DNA from: Streptomyces litmocidini
Lineage (GTDB): Bacteria; Actinomycetota; Actinomycetes; Streptomycetales; Streptomycetaceae
Length of the DNA stretch: 64,000 bases
Direction of reading: 5' to 3'
Assembly: GCF_014649755.1 (NCBI RefSeq)
Contig: NZ_BMTQ01000018.1
Span: forward strand, 1-64,000
The notes beneath the pieces were generated by a model. It did not search any database. It was given only the letters and a program-made list of their open reading frames with translations, and was not told the origin of the DNA. Shown piece by piece: positions 34,222-43,275 of this stretch. The translations under genes were made by a program, and so were the position numbers. Numbering within the stretch: the stretch's first letter is position 1; every line of letters starts with the position of its first letter.

Positions 34222-35877
34222 TCAGCCGACCGCCTTCGCCGCCGCGCGGCCCGCCGCCCGGCCCGAGAAGACGCAGCCTCCGAGGAAGGTGCCTTCGAGG
34301 GAGCGGTAGCCGTGGACCCCGCCGCCGCCGAAGCCGGCCGCCTCGCCCGCCGCGTACACGCCGTCCAGGGGTTCCCCGCCCTCCGTCAGGACGCGGGAGT
34401 CGAGGTCGGTCTCCAGGCCGCCGAGGGACTTGCGGGTGAGGATGTTGAGGCGCACGGCGATCAGGGGGCCCGCCTTCGGGTCGAGGAGGCGGTGCGGCGC
34501 CGCCGTACGGATCAGCCGGTCGCCCAGGTACCTGCGGGCGCCCCGGATCGCCGTGACCTGGAGGTCCTTGGTGAAGGGGTTGACGATCTCGCGGTCGCGG
34601 GCGGTGATCTCGCGGCGCAGGGCGGCCTCGTCGATGAGCGGCTCGTCGGTGAGCGCGTTCATGCCGCGGACGAGGGCGGAGAGGTCGTCCTCGACGACGA
34701 AGTCGACGCCGTTGTCCATGAAGGCCCGGACGGGCGCCGGCACGTCGGCGCGGGCGCGGCCGAGGACGTCGCGGACGGACTTGCCGGTGAGGTCGGGGTT
34801 CTGTTCGGAGCCGGAGAGCGCGAACTCCTTGCCGATGATGCGCCGGTCGAGGACGAACCAGGTGTGGTCGTGGCCGGTCCGCATGATGTGTTCGAGGGTT
34901 CCGAGGGTGTCGAAGCCGGGGAAGAGCGGTACGGGCAGCCGCTTGCCGGTGGCGTCCAGCCAGAGGGAGGAGGGCCCGGGCAGGATGCGGATGCCGTGGC
35001 GGGCCCAGACGGGGTTCCAGTTCTCGATGCCCTCGGTGTAGTGCCACATCCGGTCGCGGTTGATGTGGTGGGCGCCCGCCTTCTCGGCGATGCCGAGCAT
35101 CAGTCCGTCGACGTGGGTGGGGACGCCGGAGAGCAGCTTGGCGGGCGGGGTGCCGAGCCGGGCGGGCCACTGCGCGCGGACGAGGTCGTGGTTGCCGCCG
35201 ATGCCGCCGGAGGTGACGATCACGGCCTGGGCGCGGAGTTCGAAGGCTCCCGCGACCTCGCGGCCCGAGGCGGTGCCCCGGGCGGCGGCGGAGGGGGCCA
35301 GGACCTCGCCGGAGACGGTGTCGACGGCTCCGGCGGTACGGCCGAGTCCGGTGACGCGGTGCCGGAAGCGGAGGTCGACGAGTCCGCGGGCGGCGCCCTC
35401 GCGGACCTTGCGCTCGAAGGGGGCGACGAGGCCGGGTCCGGTGCCCCAGGTGATGTGGAAGCGGGGTACGGAGTTGCCGTGGCCGTTCGCGTCGTAGCCG
35501 CCGCGCTCGGCCCAGCCGACGACGGGGAAGAAGCGCACTCCGCGCGCGTGGAGCCAGGCGCGCTTCTCGCCGGCGGCGAAGTCGACGTACGCCTCGGCCC
35601 ACTTCCTCGGCCAGTGGTCCTCGGCGCGGTCGAAGCCCGCCGTGCCGAACCAGTCCTGCAGGGCCAGGGCGTGGCTGTCCTTGACGCGCATCCTGCGCTG
35701 TTCGGGCGAGTCGACGAGGAACAGGCCGCCGAAGGACCAGTGGGCCTGACCGCCGAGGGACTGCTCGGGTTCCTGGTCGAGGAGGATCACGGAACGGCCG
35801 GCGTCGACCAGCTCGGCGGTGGCGACGAGGCCGGCGAGGCCCGCCCCGATCACGATCACATCAGCGTCGTAGGACAT
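34222..35877 (-). CDS. FAD-binding dehydrogenase (KstD/fumarate-reductase-like)
   Basis: 551-aa flavoprotein of the FAD_binding_2 family. The FAD motif DVIVIGAGLAGLVATAELVDAG is at the N terminus, AVIVTSGGIGGNHDLV lies near 230, and VYAAGEAAGFGGGGVHGYRSLEGTFLGG closes the FAD site near 515. The layout resembles 3-ketosteroid-delta1-dehydrogenases and related putative FAD dehydrogenases; the substrate is not established. Divergent from a TetR regulator and an SDR that may form one regulated unit with it. Two palindromes lie in the shared 82-bp promoter. Confidence 0.82.
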   Translation of the reverse strand: MSYDADVIVIGAGLAGLVATAELVDAGRSVILLDQEPEQSLGGQAHWSFGGLFLVDSPEQRRMRVKDSHALALQDWFGTAGFDRAEDHWPRKWAEAYVDFAAGEKRAWLHARGVRFFPVVGWAERGGYDANGHGNSVPRFHITWGTGPGLVAPFERKVREGAARGLVDLRFRHRVTGLGRTAGAVDTVSGEVLAPSAAARGTASGREVAGAFELRAQAVIVTSGGIGGNHDLVRAQWPARLGTPPAKLLSGVPTHVDGLMLGIAEKAGAHHINRDRMWHYTEGIENWNPVWARHGIRILPGPSSLWLDATGKRLPVPLFPGFDTLGTLEHIMRTGHDHTWFVLDRRIIGKEFALSGSEQNPDLTGKSVRDVLGRARADVPAPVRAFMDNGVDFVVEDDLSALVRGMNALTDEPLIDEAALRREITARDREIVNPFTKDLQVTAIRGARRYLGDRLIRTAAPHRLLDPKAGPLIAVRLNILTRKSLGGLETDLDSRVLTEGGEPLDGVYAAGEAAGFGGGGVHGYRSLEGTFLGGCVFSGRAAGRAAAKAVG

Positions 35878-35890
35878 GGACCGCATCTTG

Positions 35891-35906
35891 GATACACGGA
35901 TGTATC
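35891..35906. promoter_or_regulatory. Palindrome in the FAD-dehydrogenase/TetR promoter
   Basis: GATACACGGATGTATC, perfect 6-bp arms around CGGA, 13 bp before the FAD dehydrogenase start codon (minus strand). The form is that of a TetR-family operator. Confidence 0.55.
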
Positions 35907-35934
35907 GAGTCAACCGTCCGGCCTTTCCGTTTTC

Positions 35935-35949
35935 TAATGCCGGGCATTA
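35935..35949. promoter_or_regulatory. Palindrome before the TetR regulator gene
   Basis: TAATGCCGGGCATTA, perfect 7-bp arms around one base, 10 bp before the TetR start codon. It probably overlaps the -10 region and mediates autoregulation. Confidence 0.6.
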
Positions 35950-35959
35950 ATATGAGTGC

Positions 35960-36634
35960 ATGGCAAGGACATCAGGGCCCGAGACCCGGGAGAAACTGAT
36001 CCGGGCGGCGGAGGAGCTCTTCGCCGCACAGGGCGTCGACGGCGCGCAGCTCCGGGACGTCGTGGCACGGGCCGGACAGGCCAACCCCTCCGCCGTGCAG
36101 TACCACTTCGGCTCGCGCGCGGGGTTGCTCGACGCGGTCATGGCCGGCCGCCAGAGCCGTACGGAACAGGTGCTCGCCCCCCTCCTCGACGAGACCGGCC
36201 TCCTCGACGACCCGAGCGACGCCGGACCCCGAGGCGACCCCGGCGACGACCTGGCGCAGCTGGTCGCCGCGCTCGTCACCGCCGAGGCCGGCGAGCTGCG
36301 CACCGACCGGGGCCGCCGCTGTCTGCGGATCTCCGCGCAGCTCAGCCACGAGAGCGGCGTGCGCACCCGCACCCCCCACCCCACGCTCGCCGGCACCGCC
36401 TACTGGCGCCTGATCGAGCGGATGGCGGACCGGCTGGCCGCCGGCGGACTGCCGGAGCCGCTGCTCCTGGAGCGCCTCGACCTGGCGCTGACCGTGGTGG
36501 GCGCGGCGATGGCGGACCGGGCCCGGCAGTACCTCGACGGCGCCGAGCCCCTCACCGACGAGCCGCTCTTCCTCGCCGACCTCGTCGAGACCACCACCGC
36601 GCTCCTCCGGGCCGCACAGCCCCGGAACGTCTGA
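35960..36634 (+). CDS. TetR-family regulator
   Basis: 224-aa regulator. N-terminal HTH: TREKLIRAAEELFAAQGVDGAQLRDVVARAGQANPSAVQYHFGSRAGLL (residues about 8-55). The AxQANPSAVQYHFGS recognition-helix region resembles the TetR subgroup often paired with acyl-CoA or steroid-like oxidoreductases. The C-terminal ligand domain is unassigned. It lies between the divergent FAD dehydrogenase and an SDR 28 bp downstream, and is likely their repressor through the TAATGCC/GGCATTA palindrome. Confidence 0.85.
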   Translation: MARTSGPETREKLIRAAEELFAAQGVDGAQLRDVVARAGQANPSAVQYHFGSRAGLLDAVMAGRQSRTEQVLAPLLDETGLLDDPSDAGPRGDPGDDLAQLVAALVTAEAGELRTDRGRRCLRISAQLSHESGVRTRTPHPTLAGTAYWRLIERMADRLAAGGLPEPLLLERLDLALTVVGAAMADRARQYLDGAEPLTDEPLFLADLVETTTALLRAAQPRNV

Positions 36635-36662
36635 AGACCCGAAGACCCCGAAGGGACCCCTC

Positions 36663-37427
36663 ATGAACGACCTCACCGGCAGGACCGTGCTCATCACCGG
36701 CGGCGCCCGCGGCCTGGGCGCCGAGGCCGCCCGGCAGGCCGTGGCCGCCGGCGCGAACGTCGTGATCACCGACGTGCTCGACGAGGACGGCAAGGCCACC
36801 GCCGGGGCGCTCGGCGAGCGGGCCCGGTTCCTCCACCACGACGTGACCTCCGAGGAGGAGTGGGCGGCGGCCGTCGCCTTCGCGGTGGCGGAGTTCGGCG
36901 GACTGCACGGTCTGGTGAACAACGCCGGCATCTCCACCGGCGCGTTCCTGGAGACCGAGTCCGTCGAACACTTCCGCAGGGTCCTCGACATCAACCTGAC
37001 CGGCGTCTTCATCGGCATGAAGGCCGCGATCCCGGCGATGAAGGCGGCCGGCGGCGGCTCGATCGTCAACATCTCCTCGGCCGCGGGTCTGATGGGCCTG
37101 GCCCTGACCGCCGGGTACGGCGCCTCCAAGTGGGGCGTGCGTGGTCTGACGAAGATCGGCGCGGTGGAGCTCGGCACGGCCGGGATCCGCGTCAACTCCG
37201 TCCACCCCGGCATGACCTACACCCCGATGACGGCCTCCGTCGGCATCGAGCGCGGCGAGGGCAAGTACCCGAACACGCCCATGGGCCGGGTCGGCGAGGC
37301 CGACGAGATCGCGGGCGCGGTCGTCTTCCTCCTCTCGGACGCCGCCTCGTACGTGACGGGCGCGGAGCTCGCCGTGGACGGCGGCTGGACGACCGGCCCG
37401 ACGGTCAAGTACGTCATGGGGCGGTGA
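36663..37427 (+). CDS. SDR-family NAD(P)-dependent oxidoreductase
   Basis: 254-aa classical short-chain dehydrogenase: cofactor motif VLITGGARGLGAEAA near residue 10, DVTSEEEW near 60, NNAGIS near 88, catalytic Ser in IVNISSAAG near 138 and YGASK near 155. VHPGMTYTPMT and LAVDGGWTTGPTV end the fold. Similar to 3-alpha-(20-beta)-hydroxysteroid dehydrogenases, in keeping with the adjacent KstD-like flavoprotein, but substrate specificity cannot be read from sequence. Co-directional with the TetR gene. Confidence 0.9.
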   Translation: MNDLTGRTVLITGGARGLGAEAARQAVAAGANVVITDVLDEDGKATAGALGERARFLHHDVTSEEEWAAAVAFAVAEFGGLHGLVNNAGISTGAFLETESVEHFRRVLDINLTGVFIGMKAAIPAMKAAGGGSIVNISSAAGLMGLALTAGYGASKWGVRGLTKIGAVELGTAGIRVNSVHPGMTYTPMTASVGIERGEGKYPNTPMGRVGEADEIAGAVVFLLSDAASYVTGAELAVDGGWTTGPTVKYVMGR

Positions 37428-37469
37428 CGCTCCCGCTGCCGGATCCGCCGGCGGTGATTTCATGGGCGC

Positions 37470-38000
37470 ATGAGCGCCGCTGAAGAGGTTCTTGACGTCG
37501 TCGACGAGAACGACCGGGTGATCGGGCAGGCCCCGCGCGGTGAGGTGTACGCGCGGGGCCTGATCCACCGCTGCGTCTTCATCCGGGTCCGGGACGCCGA
37601 GGGCAGGGTCTTCGTCCACCGCAGGACGCCGACGAAGCTGGTCTTCCCGTCGATGTACGACATGTTCGTGGGCGGGGTCGTCGGCGCGGGCGAGTCCTAC
37701 GACGAGGCGGCGCTGCGGGAGGCCGAGGAGGAGCTCGGCGTGTCCGGGCTGCCCCGCCCCGAGCCGGTGGCACGGTTCCTGTACGACTCCGGCGGCGTGG
37801 CCGGGAAGTGGTGGTCGGCCGTCTACGAGGTCCGCTGCGAACTGCCGGTCGCCCCGCAGGTGGAGGAGGTCGCCTGGCACGGCTTCCTCACCGACGAGGA
37901 GCTGGCCGCACGGCTGCCCGGGACGGCGGACGCCTGGGAGTGGGTGCCGGACGGCCTCGCCGCGTACGAGCTGCTGCGGACGGAGGGGAAGACGCCCTGA
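37470..38000 (+). CDS. NUDIX hydrolase
   Basis: 176-aa NUDIX protein of the IDI-like/YfcD subgroup, beginning EEVLDVVDENDRVIGQAPRGEVYARGLIHRCVFI. A complete Nudix box GGVVGAGESYDEAALREAEEELGV is near residues 67-90 (split: GX5E, then REAEEELG). Hydrolyses an unknown nucleoside-diphosphate-type compound with Mg2+. Stands alone after the SDR gene. Confidence 0.9.
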   Translation: MSAAEEVLDVVDENDRVIGQAPRGEVYARGLIHRCVFIRVRDAEGRVFVHRRTPTKLVFPSMYDMFVGGVVGAGESYDEAALREAEEELGVSGLPRPEPVARFLYDSGGVAGKWWSAVYEVRCELPVAPQVEEVAWHGFLTDEELAARLPGTADAWEWVPDGLAAYELLRTEGKTP

Positions 38001-38063
38001 CCGGTGCAGGCGGTGCGGAGCGGGCACCCGGCGGGGCGATCATCCGGCCGTTAGGGTGCACGG

Positions 38064-38459
38064 GTGAGCGATTTCGTGCAGAGCCTGCGGCTGTGGTTCG
38101 CGCCGCGGCGGATCCGGGACGAGGGCGAGACGCCCGACTACCGCTTCTCCCTCGCCAACGAGCGGACCTTCCTGGCCTGGATCCGGACCGCGCTCGCCCT
38201 GATCGGCGGCGGTTTCGCCGTCGACCAGTTCCTGCCGGACCTGCGCTGGGGCGTGCGCGTCGGACTCGCGCTCGCGCTGCTCGCCGGCGGTGTGCTGTGC
38301 GCCCTGCGGGCGGTGAACCACTGGGTGCGCTGCGAACGGGCCATGCGCCGGGGCGAGGACCTTCCGGTCTCCCGGTTCCCGGCGCTGCTCAGCCTCGCGG
38401 TGGCCGCCGTGGCCCTCGCGATGGTGGTGCTCGTCCTCTTCGGCCGGGCCGGACGGTGA
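38064..38459 (+). CDS. YidH-type DUF202 membrane protein
   Basis: 131-aa small inner-membrane protein with three predicted helices. The DUF202 signature is visible: DYRFSLANERTFLAWIRTALALIGGGFAVDQF near residue 25. Function unknown. GTG start. Its stop overlaps the GTG of the next gene (GTGA); the two DUF202 proteins are probably made together and may form a complex. Confidence 0.85.
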   Translation: MSDFVQSLRLWFAPRRIRDEGETPDYRFSLANERTFLAWIRTALALIGGGFAVDQFLPDLRWGVRVGLALALLAGGVLCALRAVNHWVRCERAMRRGEDLPVSRFPALLSLAVAAVALAMVVLVLFGRAGR

Positions 38460-38773
38460 GCACGGCCGACGAGGCCCGGGATCCCGGGCTCCAGCCGGAG
38501 CGGACCCGGCTCGCGTGGCGGCGCACGACCCTGTCGTGCACGGTCGTCGCGGTGCTCGCCGTGAAGCTGGTGGTCAGCGACGAGGTCACGGCGCGGGAGC
38601 TGACCGGGCTCGCGCTCTCGTCCCTGGTGTGGGTCGCCTTCCTCGCCGTGGCCCACCGCAGGATCCGCTCCCTGGGCGCGGCCCGGCCCCTCCCGCTCTC
38701 CCGCCGGGGCGCGCTGCTCGCGGCCGGATGCACGGTCGCGCTGGCCGTGTTCGGGGCGGCGGTGATCTGGTGA
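38456..38773 (+). CDS. Second DUF202 membrane protein
   Basis: 105-aa protein: DPGLQPERTRLAWRRTTLSCTVVAVLAVKL is the DUF202 motif, followed by two more hydrophobic segments. It begins at GTG 38456 inside the stop codon of the preceding DUF202 gene, the standard tandem arrangement of this pair in actinobacteria. Function unknown. Confidence 0.82.
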   Translation: MSTADEARDPGLQPERTRLAWRRTTLSCTVVAVLAVKLVVSDEVTARELTGLALSSLVWVAFLAVAHRRIRSLGAARPLPLSRRGALLAAGCTVALAVFGAAVIW

Positions 38774-38804
38774 GACCGCGCCGGGCGGACCCTCCGGACG
38801 CCCC

Positions 38805-39740
38805 CTAGGGGACGGTCACCACGACCTTGCCGTTCAGACCGCCCGCCGCGTTGGCGCGCTGGGCCTCGGCCGCCTGTTCCAGCGGGAACGTCCGTGCCAC
38901 CCGTACGCTGAGGACGCCCGCGTCGGCCAGGTCGGCGAGGACCGCGAGGTCGGCCGCGTCGGGACGGACCCAGAAGTAGCGGCCGCCGAGGGCGAGGACC
39001 TCGCCGTCGGCGATCGAGGCCAGACGGCCCCCGGGGGCGAGGAGCCCGGCGGAGAGCTTCAGGAACGGTCCGCCGATGGTGTCGAGGACGGCGTCCACGC
39101 CCTGCGGGGCGAGGGCGCGGACCTGGTCGGCGAAGGTCTCCTCGTCGTAGCGGACGGGCTCGGCGCCGAGCTCCGCGATCCGCTCCAGGCCCGCGTCCCG
39201 GGCCGCGCCGATCACCCGGCAGCCGAAGTGGCGGGCGATCTGCACGGCCATCGAGCCGACCCCGCCGGCCGCCGCGTGCACGAGGACGGTGTCGCCGGGG
39301 CGCACCGCGAGGGCCTGGGGCCGATGGAGCACCTGGTACGCGGTGAGGCCGACGAGCGGGAGGGCCGCGGCCTCCTCGAACCCGAAGGAGCGGGGCTTGC
39401 GGGCGAGGGTGCGGACGGGCGCGGCGACGTACTCGGCGAAGGTGCCGTGCGCAAGGACGTCCTCGCGCACGTACCCCATGACCTCGTCCCCGACGGCGTA
39501 CTCGGGGACGGAGACGCCGAGCCGGACCACGACGCCGGAGACGTCCCAGCCGGGGACGACCGGGAAGACGGCGTCGAGCATGCCGTCGAGATATCCGGCC
39601 TGCGCCTTCCAGTCGACGGGGTTGACGGCGGCCGCCCGCACCTCGACCAGGACCTCGTCGGGTCCGACCTTGGGGTCGGGCAGCTCGCCGTACTCCAGCA
39701 CCTCGGGACCGCCGTACCGGCTGTAACTGATCGCCTTCAT
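38805..39740 (-). CDS. Zinc-independent quinone oxidoreductase-type dehydrogenase
   Basis: 311-aa medium-chain dehydrogenase/reductase of the NADPH:quinone reductase branch. N-terminal MKAISYSRYGGPEVLEYGELPDP, cofactor motif DTVLVHAAAGGVGSMAVQIARHFG near residue 147, and no structural zinc cysteines. Substrate unknown. Followed on the same strand, 44 bp upstream, by an NAD(P)-binding reductase; both may be controlled by the HxlR regulator beyond. Confidence 0.88.
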   Translation of the reverse strand: MKAISYSRYGGPEVLEYGELPDPKVGPDEVLVEVRAAAVNPVDWKAQAGYLDGMLDAVFPVVPGWDVSGVVVRLGVSVPEYAVGDEVMGYVREDVLAHGTFAEYVAAPVRTLARKPRSFGFEEAAALPLVGLTAYQVLHRPQALAVRPGDTVLVHAAAGGVGSMAVQIARHFGCRVIGAARDAGLERIAELGAEPVRYDEETFADQVRALAPQGVDAVLDTIGGPFLKLSAGLLAPGGRLASIADGEVLALGGRYFWVRPDAADLAVLADLADAGVLSVRVARTFPLEQAAEAQRANAAGGLNGKVVVTVP

Positions 39741-39784
39741 ACCCTCGACCCTCGGGGCGACCCGGCCGGTCCGCAAGCCGGGCG

Positions 39785-40420
39785 TCAGCCGCCGAGCGCC
39801 GCCGGCGGCGGGAGCATGGCGCGCGGGTCGCGGCCCGAGGTCCAGAGACCGATGAGGAAGGCGGTGGTCGCCTCCAGGAGGTCCGCGTGGGCCAGCGGGC
39901 CTGCGACGAACGGGGCACAGCCCAGATCGGTGGCGAGGGCGGAGACGAGTGCGAGGGCCTCCTCGTCGTCCCCGCACAGGGGGACGGCGACCGGTCCGTC
40001 CGCGAAGACGGGCGGAGTACGGCTCCACACCGCCGGCGTCATGTGGTTGAAGGCCTTCACCACCCGGGCACCCGTCGCGGCGGCGAGGGTGCGGGCGGCG
40101 CCGGGGCCCTCGCCGGTGGTGAGGACCGGGCCCGGGCCGACCGCGTTGGTGCAGTCGATCAGGATCCGGCCGCCGAACGACCCGACGGGTCCCGCCGCCC
40201 CGAGGGCCGGCAGGACCGCGTCGTACGGCAGCGCCAGGAGGGTCGCCCCGCCGAAACGGGCGGCCTCGGCGAGGGTGCCCGGCCTGGCCCCGGTGATCGC
40301 GGCGAGCGCGGCGGTCCGCTCCGCGTCCCGGCCGCCGACGAGCACCTCGTGGCCCGCCCTGACCCATCCTCCGCCGAGCGCCCGTGCCATCGCTCCCGTA
40401 CCCAGCACTCCCACCCTCAT
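39785..40420 (-). CDS. NADPH:F420 reductase-like protein
   Basis: 211-aa Rossmann protein of the F420_oxidored/NADP-oxidoreductase family: MRVGVLGTGAMARALGGGWVRAGHEVLVGGRD at the N terminus, NAVGPGP near 92, VKAFNHMTP near 120. The protein may interconvert F420 and NADP or simply be a related reductase. Divergent from the HxlR-type regulator across 70 bp, and upstream of the quinone-oxidoreductase-like gene. Confidence 0.8.
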   Translation of the reverse strand: MRVGVLGTGAMARALGGGWVRAGHEVLVGGRDAERTAALAAITGARPGTLAEAARFGGATLLALPYDAVLPALGAAGPVGSFGGRILIDCTNAVGPGPVLTTGEGPGAARTLAAATGARVVKAFNHMTPAVWSRTPPVFADGPVAVPLCGDDEEALALVSALATDLGCAPFVAGPLAHADLLEATTAFLIGLWTSGRDPRAMLPPPAALGG

Positions 40421-40490
40421 GGGGCGTCCTCCCTCACGTACCGTTGTGCGAGCCGACACGAACGACCTTAGGCGGGAGGCGACTTACCGA

Positions 40491-40853
40491 ATGGTTCCCG
40501 GCATCGAACCCGACCGGCTCCTCGCGGACTGCCGGGCGCGGCTCGGTTTCGACCTGCTCGCGAACACCTGGAACGGGGTCGTGCTGTACGCGCTCGCGGA
40601 CGGGGCGCGCCGGCCCGGTGAACTGCGGGCGGCGATCGGCGGGATCAGTGCGAAGGTCCTGACGGAGACGCTGCGGCGCCTGGAGGGGTACGCGCTGGTG
40701 GAGCGGCGGGCGTACGAGGAGACGCCGCCCCGGGTCGAGTACGCCCTGACCGCGCTGGGCCGTTCGCTGCTCGGACCGATCGAGGCGCTGGGCCGTTGGT
40801 CGGTGGAGTACGGGGACGCTTTCGCGGCGGCGCAGGGATGGGACGGGGAGTAG
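40491..40853 (+). CDS. HxlR-family transcriptional regulator
   Basis: 120-aa winged-helix protein: LLANTWNGVVLYALADGARRPGELRAAIGGISAKVLTETLRRLEGYALVERR is the HxlR HTH (about residues 20-72), followed by TPPRVEYALTALGRSL. The usual N-terminal redox Cys is present once (LLADCRARLGF), as in many thiol- or aldehyde-sensing members. Divergent from the reductase pair, which it probably regulates. GGGAGG lies 11 bases before ATG 40491. Confidence 0.87.
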   Translation: MVPGIEPDRLLADCRARLGFDLLANTWNGVVLYALADGARRPGELRAAIGGISAKVLTETLRRLEGYALVERRAYEETPPRVEYALTALGRSLLGPIEALGRWSVEYGDAFAAAQGWDGE

Positions 40854-40932
40854 TCCGCTCCGGCTTCCCCCGGGCCGGGGGCGGCTGGCAGTCTTCCCCT
40901 GTCCAGTCGGGCTCTCATCCGGGGGAATCCCT

Positions 40933-41844
40933 TTGTCTGCCACCGATCCCTATGTGGTCACGCTCGCTCCGCACGTGCACGCCTTCGTCCAGCCCGACGG
41001 CGGCTGGTGCCTGAACAACGCCGGGTTCATCGGCGACGCGGACGAGTCCCTGCTCGTCGACACCGCCGCCACCGAACGGCGCGCGAAGCTGCTGCGCGAG
41101 GCGGTGCTCGCCGAAGGGCTGCCGCTGCCCCGCACCATCGTCTCCACCCACCACCACGGCGACCACACCTACGGCAACGGGGTCTTCCGCCCCGAGGCGC
41201 GGATCGTGGGGCACGAGAACTGCCGCGCCGAGCAGCTCGCGGCCGGGCACCAGCTCCATCTGCTGTGGCCGCAGACCGACTTCGGCCGGGTCGACATCCT
41301 GCCCCCCTCCGTGACGTACAGCGACCGGCTGACGCTGTACGTCGGCGGGATCGAGGTGCGGCTGCTCCACCCCGGCCCCGCACACACCACCGGCGACTCG
41401 ATCGTCCACCTCCCGGAGCAGGACGTGGTCTTCACCGGCGACCTGATCTTCCACGGCGGGACGCCGTTCCTGCCGATGGGTTCGCTCGCCGGTTCGCTGC
41501 GCGCGCTCGACCTGCTGCGCTCCCTCGACGCGTCGACGGTGGTGCCGGGGCACGGGCGGGTGACCGACCCCACGGCGTACGACGCCACGGAGCGGTACCT
41601 GCTCTGGGTGCGGGAGCTCGCCGTCGAGGGGTACGCGAAGGGGGCGACGCCGCTGGAGACGGCGCGGGGGGCGTCCCTCGGGGAGTTCGCCGCCTGGCGG
41701 GAGAGCGAGCGGCTCGTCGCCAACCTCCACCGGGCGTACGCGGAGCTGGAGGGGCTGCCGGAGGGGTCGCCGCTCGATCCGGTGGCGGTCTTCGGGGACA
41801 TGGCGGCGATGAACGGAGGGGTGCCGGTGGCCTGCCACGCGTGA
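40933..41844 (+). CDS. Metallo-beta-lactamase-fold hydrolase
   Basis: 303-aa MBL protein with all metal ligands: STHHHGDHTYGNGVF near residue 75, HPGPAHTTGDSIVHL near 147, FTGDLIFHGGTPFLPMGS near 172 and VPGHGRVTD near 205. It resembles the subgroup acting on activated esters or quorum-type lactones, though no substrate is assigned. TTG start at 40933 is preceded by GGGGGAA; no in-frame ATG or GTG nearby fits better. Confidence 0.85.
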   Translation: MSATDPYVVTLAPHVHAFVQPDGGWCLNNAGFIGDADESLLVDTAATERRAKLLREAVLAEGLPLPRTIVSTHHHGDHTYGNGVFRPEARIVGHENCRAEQLAAGHQLHLLWPQTDFGRVDILPPSVTYSDRLTLYVGGIEVRLLHPGPAHTTGDSIVHLPEQDVVFTGDLIFHGGTPFLPMGSLAGSLRALDLLRSLDASTVVPGHGRVTDPTAYDATERYLLWVRELAVEGYAKGATPLETARGASLGEFAAWRESERLVANLHRAYAELEGLPEGSPLDPVAVFGDMAAMNGGVPVACHA

Positions 41845-41854
41845 CCCCCACTCC

Positions 41855-41909
41855 GGTGCCCGCCCCCGCTCCGCCGGGCGGTCCCCCGGCCCACGCGGGC
41901 GGGGGCACC
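41855..41909. terminator. Bidirectional hairpin between convergent genes
   Basis: Imperfect 15-bp inverted repeat (41855-41869 with 41895-41909, two mismatches), with a smaller GCCGGGCGG-type stem inside the loop, in the 91-bp gap between the MBL and glucarate-dehydratase-like genes. Confidence 0.55.
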
Positions 41910-41935
41910 GCCCGGCGGCGCGTCCGCGCGAGGCG

Positions 41936-43201
41936 CTACCAGCGGGTCGGGGTCCAGTTCGGGTGGATCCTGCGCATCGCCGCCGCGTCGTCCCGGTTCC
42001 TGAGCGTGCCGTCGTCGGCGAGCCAGCGGCGGTGCAGGGTCGCGAGCGCCTCTCGGTCCAGGTCGACGCCGAGGCCCGGTGCGTCGGAGACCGTGAGCCG
42101 GCCCGCCCGGAAGACGGGGCGGGGGGTGACGACGTCCTCCGTCTGCCACGGGTAGTGGGTGTCGCAGGCGTGGCGGAGGCCGGGCAGCGTGGCGGCGACC
42201 TGGGTCATGGCGGCGAGGCTGATGCCCAGGTGGGTGTTGGAGTGCATGGAGAGCCCGACGCCGTACGTCCGGCAGAGCGCGGCCAGTTCGCGGGTGCGGT
42301 GGAGTCCGCCCCAGTAGTGGTGGTCGCAGAGGACGATCCGTACCGCGCCGGCGGCGAAGGCCTCCGGGATCTCCTCGAAGGTCGTCACGCACATGTTGGT
42401 GGCGAGCGGGACGTCCGTGCGGGCGGCGATCTCGGCCATGGCGGCGGTGCCGCTCGCCGGGTCCTCCAGGTACTCGAGGACGTCCTTCAGTGCGCGGGCG
42501 ACGGCGAGCGAGGTCCTCACGGTCCAGGCGCCGTTGGGGTCGAGGCGGAGCGGGCGGCCGGGGAAGGCGTCGGCGAGCGCCCGGATCGCGGCGATCTCCC
42601 GGGCGGGCTCGAACACCCCGCCCTTGAGCTTGAAGGAGCGGAAGCCGTACGCGCGGTCGAAGCGGCGGGCCTGGGCGACGATGCCGGCGGGGTCGAGGGC
42701 CTCGCCCCAGTCGTCCGTGCCGGCCCACTTGTGGAAGAGGTACGCGCTGTACTCGACCTCGTCGCGGACCTTGCCGCCGAGGAGGGCGTGGACGGGCAGG
42801 CCGAGGGTCCTGCCGAGGGCGTCGAGGCAGGCGGTCTCGAAGGCGGAGACGACGGAGAGGCGGAGCTTGTCGGCGGTGCGGACCCCGCGCAGGCCGCTCG
42901 CGTCGACCCCGGGGTCCGTCCCGTGGCGCGGGACGTCCCCCGCCTCCTCCGCCAACGCGAAGAGGCCGTTCACATCCGTGACCGGTCGGCCCGGCAGTGC
43001 CTCGGCCAGCGGCCGGGCGACGTCCAGGTGGACGCCGTCGCCGTAGGTCTCCCCGAGTCCGCTCACCCCTCCCCTGGTGACCACTTCGACCACGAGCCGG
43101 GGCGTATGGGGCTGGTGGACGCCCTGGGTGTTGAGGAGGGGCGGGTCGGAGACGAGGATCGGGGTGAGCCGGACCTCGTCGACGATCAGCTTCGCATCCA
43201 C
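41936..43201 (-). CDS. Glucarate dehydratase-like enolase-superfamily enzyme
   Basis: 421-aa mandelate-racemase/enolase superfamily enzyme of the glucarate dehydratase group, converting D-glucarate (or a related sugar diacid) to 5-keto-4-deoxyglucarate. Catalytic motifs: FRSFKLKGG near residue 170 (KxK general base), LRLDPNGAW near 200, TNMCVTTFEEIP near 245, and SMHSNTHLGISLAAM near 320 with the catalytic His. GTG start. It is isolated from other sugar-acid genes, but gluconate genes lie 8 kb away. Confidence 0.85.
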   Translation of the reverse strand: MDAKLIVDEVRLTPILVSDPPLLNTQGVHQPHTPRLVVEVVTRGGVSGLGETYGDGVHLDVARPLAEALPGRPVTDVNGLFALAEEAGDVPRHGTDPGVDASGLRGVRTADKLRLSVVSAFETACLDALGRTLGLPVHALLGGKVRDEVEYSAYLFHKWAGTDDWGEALDPAGIVAQARRFDRAYGFRSFKLKGGVFEPAREIAAIRALADAFPGRPLRLDPNGAWTVRTSLAVARALKDVLEYLEDPASGTAAMAEIAARTDVPLATNMCVTTFEEIPEAFAAGAVRIVLCDHHYWGGLHRTRELAALCRTYGVGLSMHSNTHLGISLAAMTQVAATLPGLRHACDTHYPWQTEDVVTPRPVFRAGRLTVSDAPGLGVDLDREALATLHRRWLADDGTLRNRDDAAAMRRIHPNWTPTRW

Positions 43202-43275
43202 ATGTGAACCCTATGCACGGACGCGACTGGCCACCAGGGCGCGGACGCCGTTCCCCGCGGCCCCCTCTGGACGAC

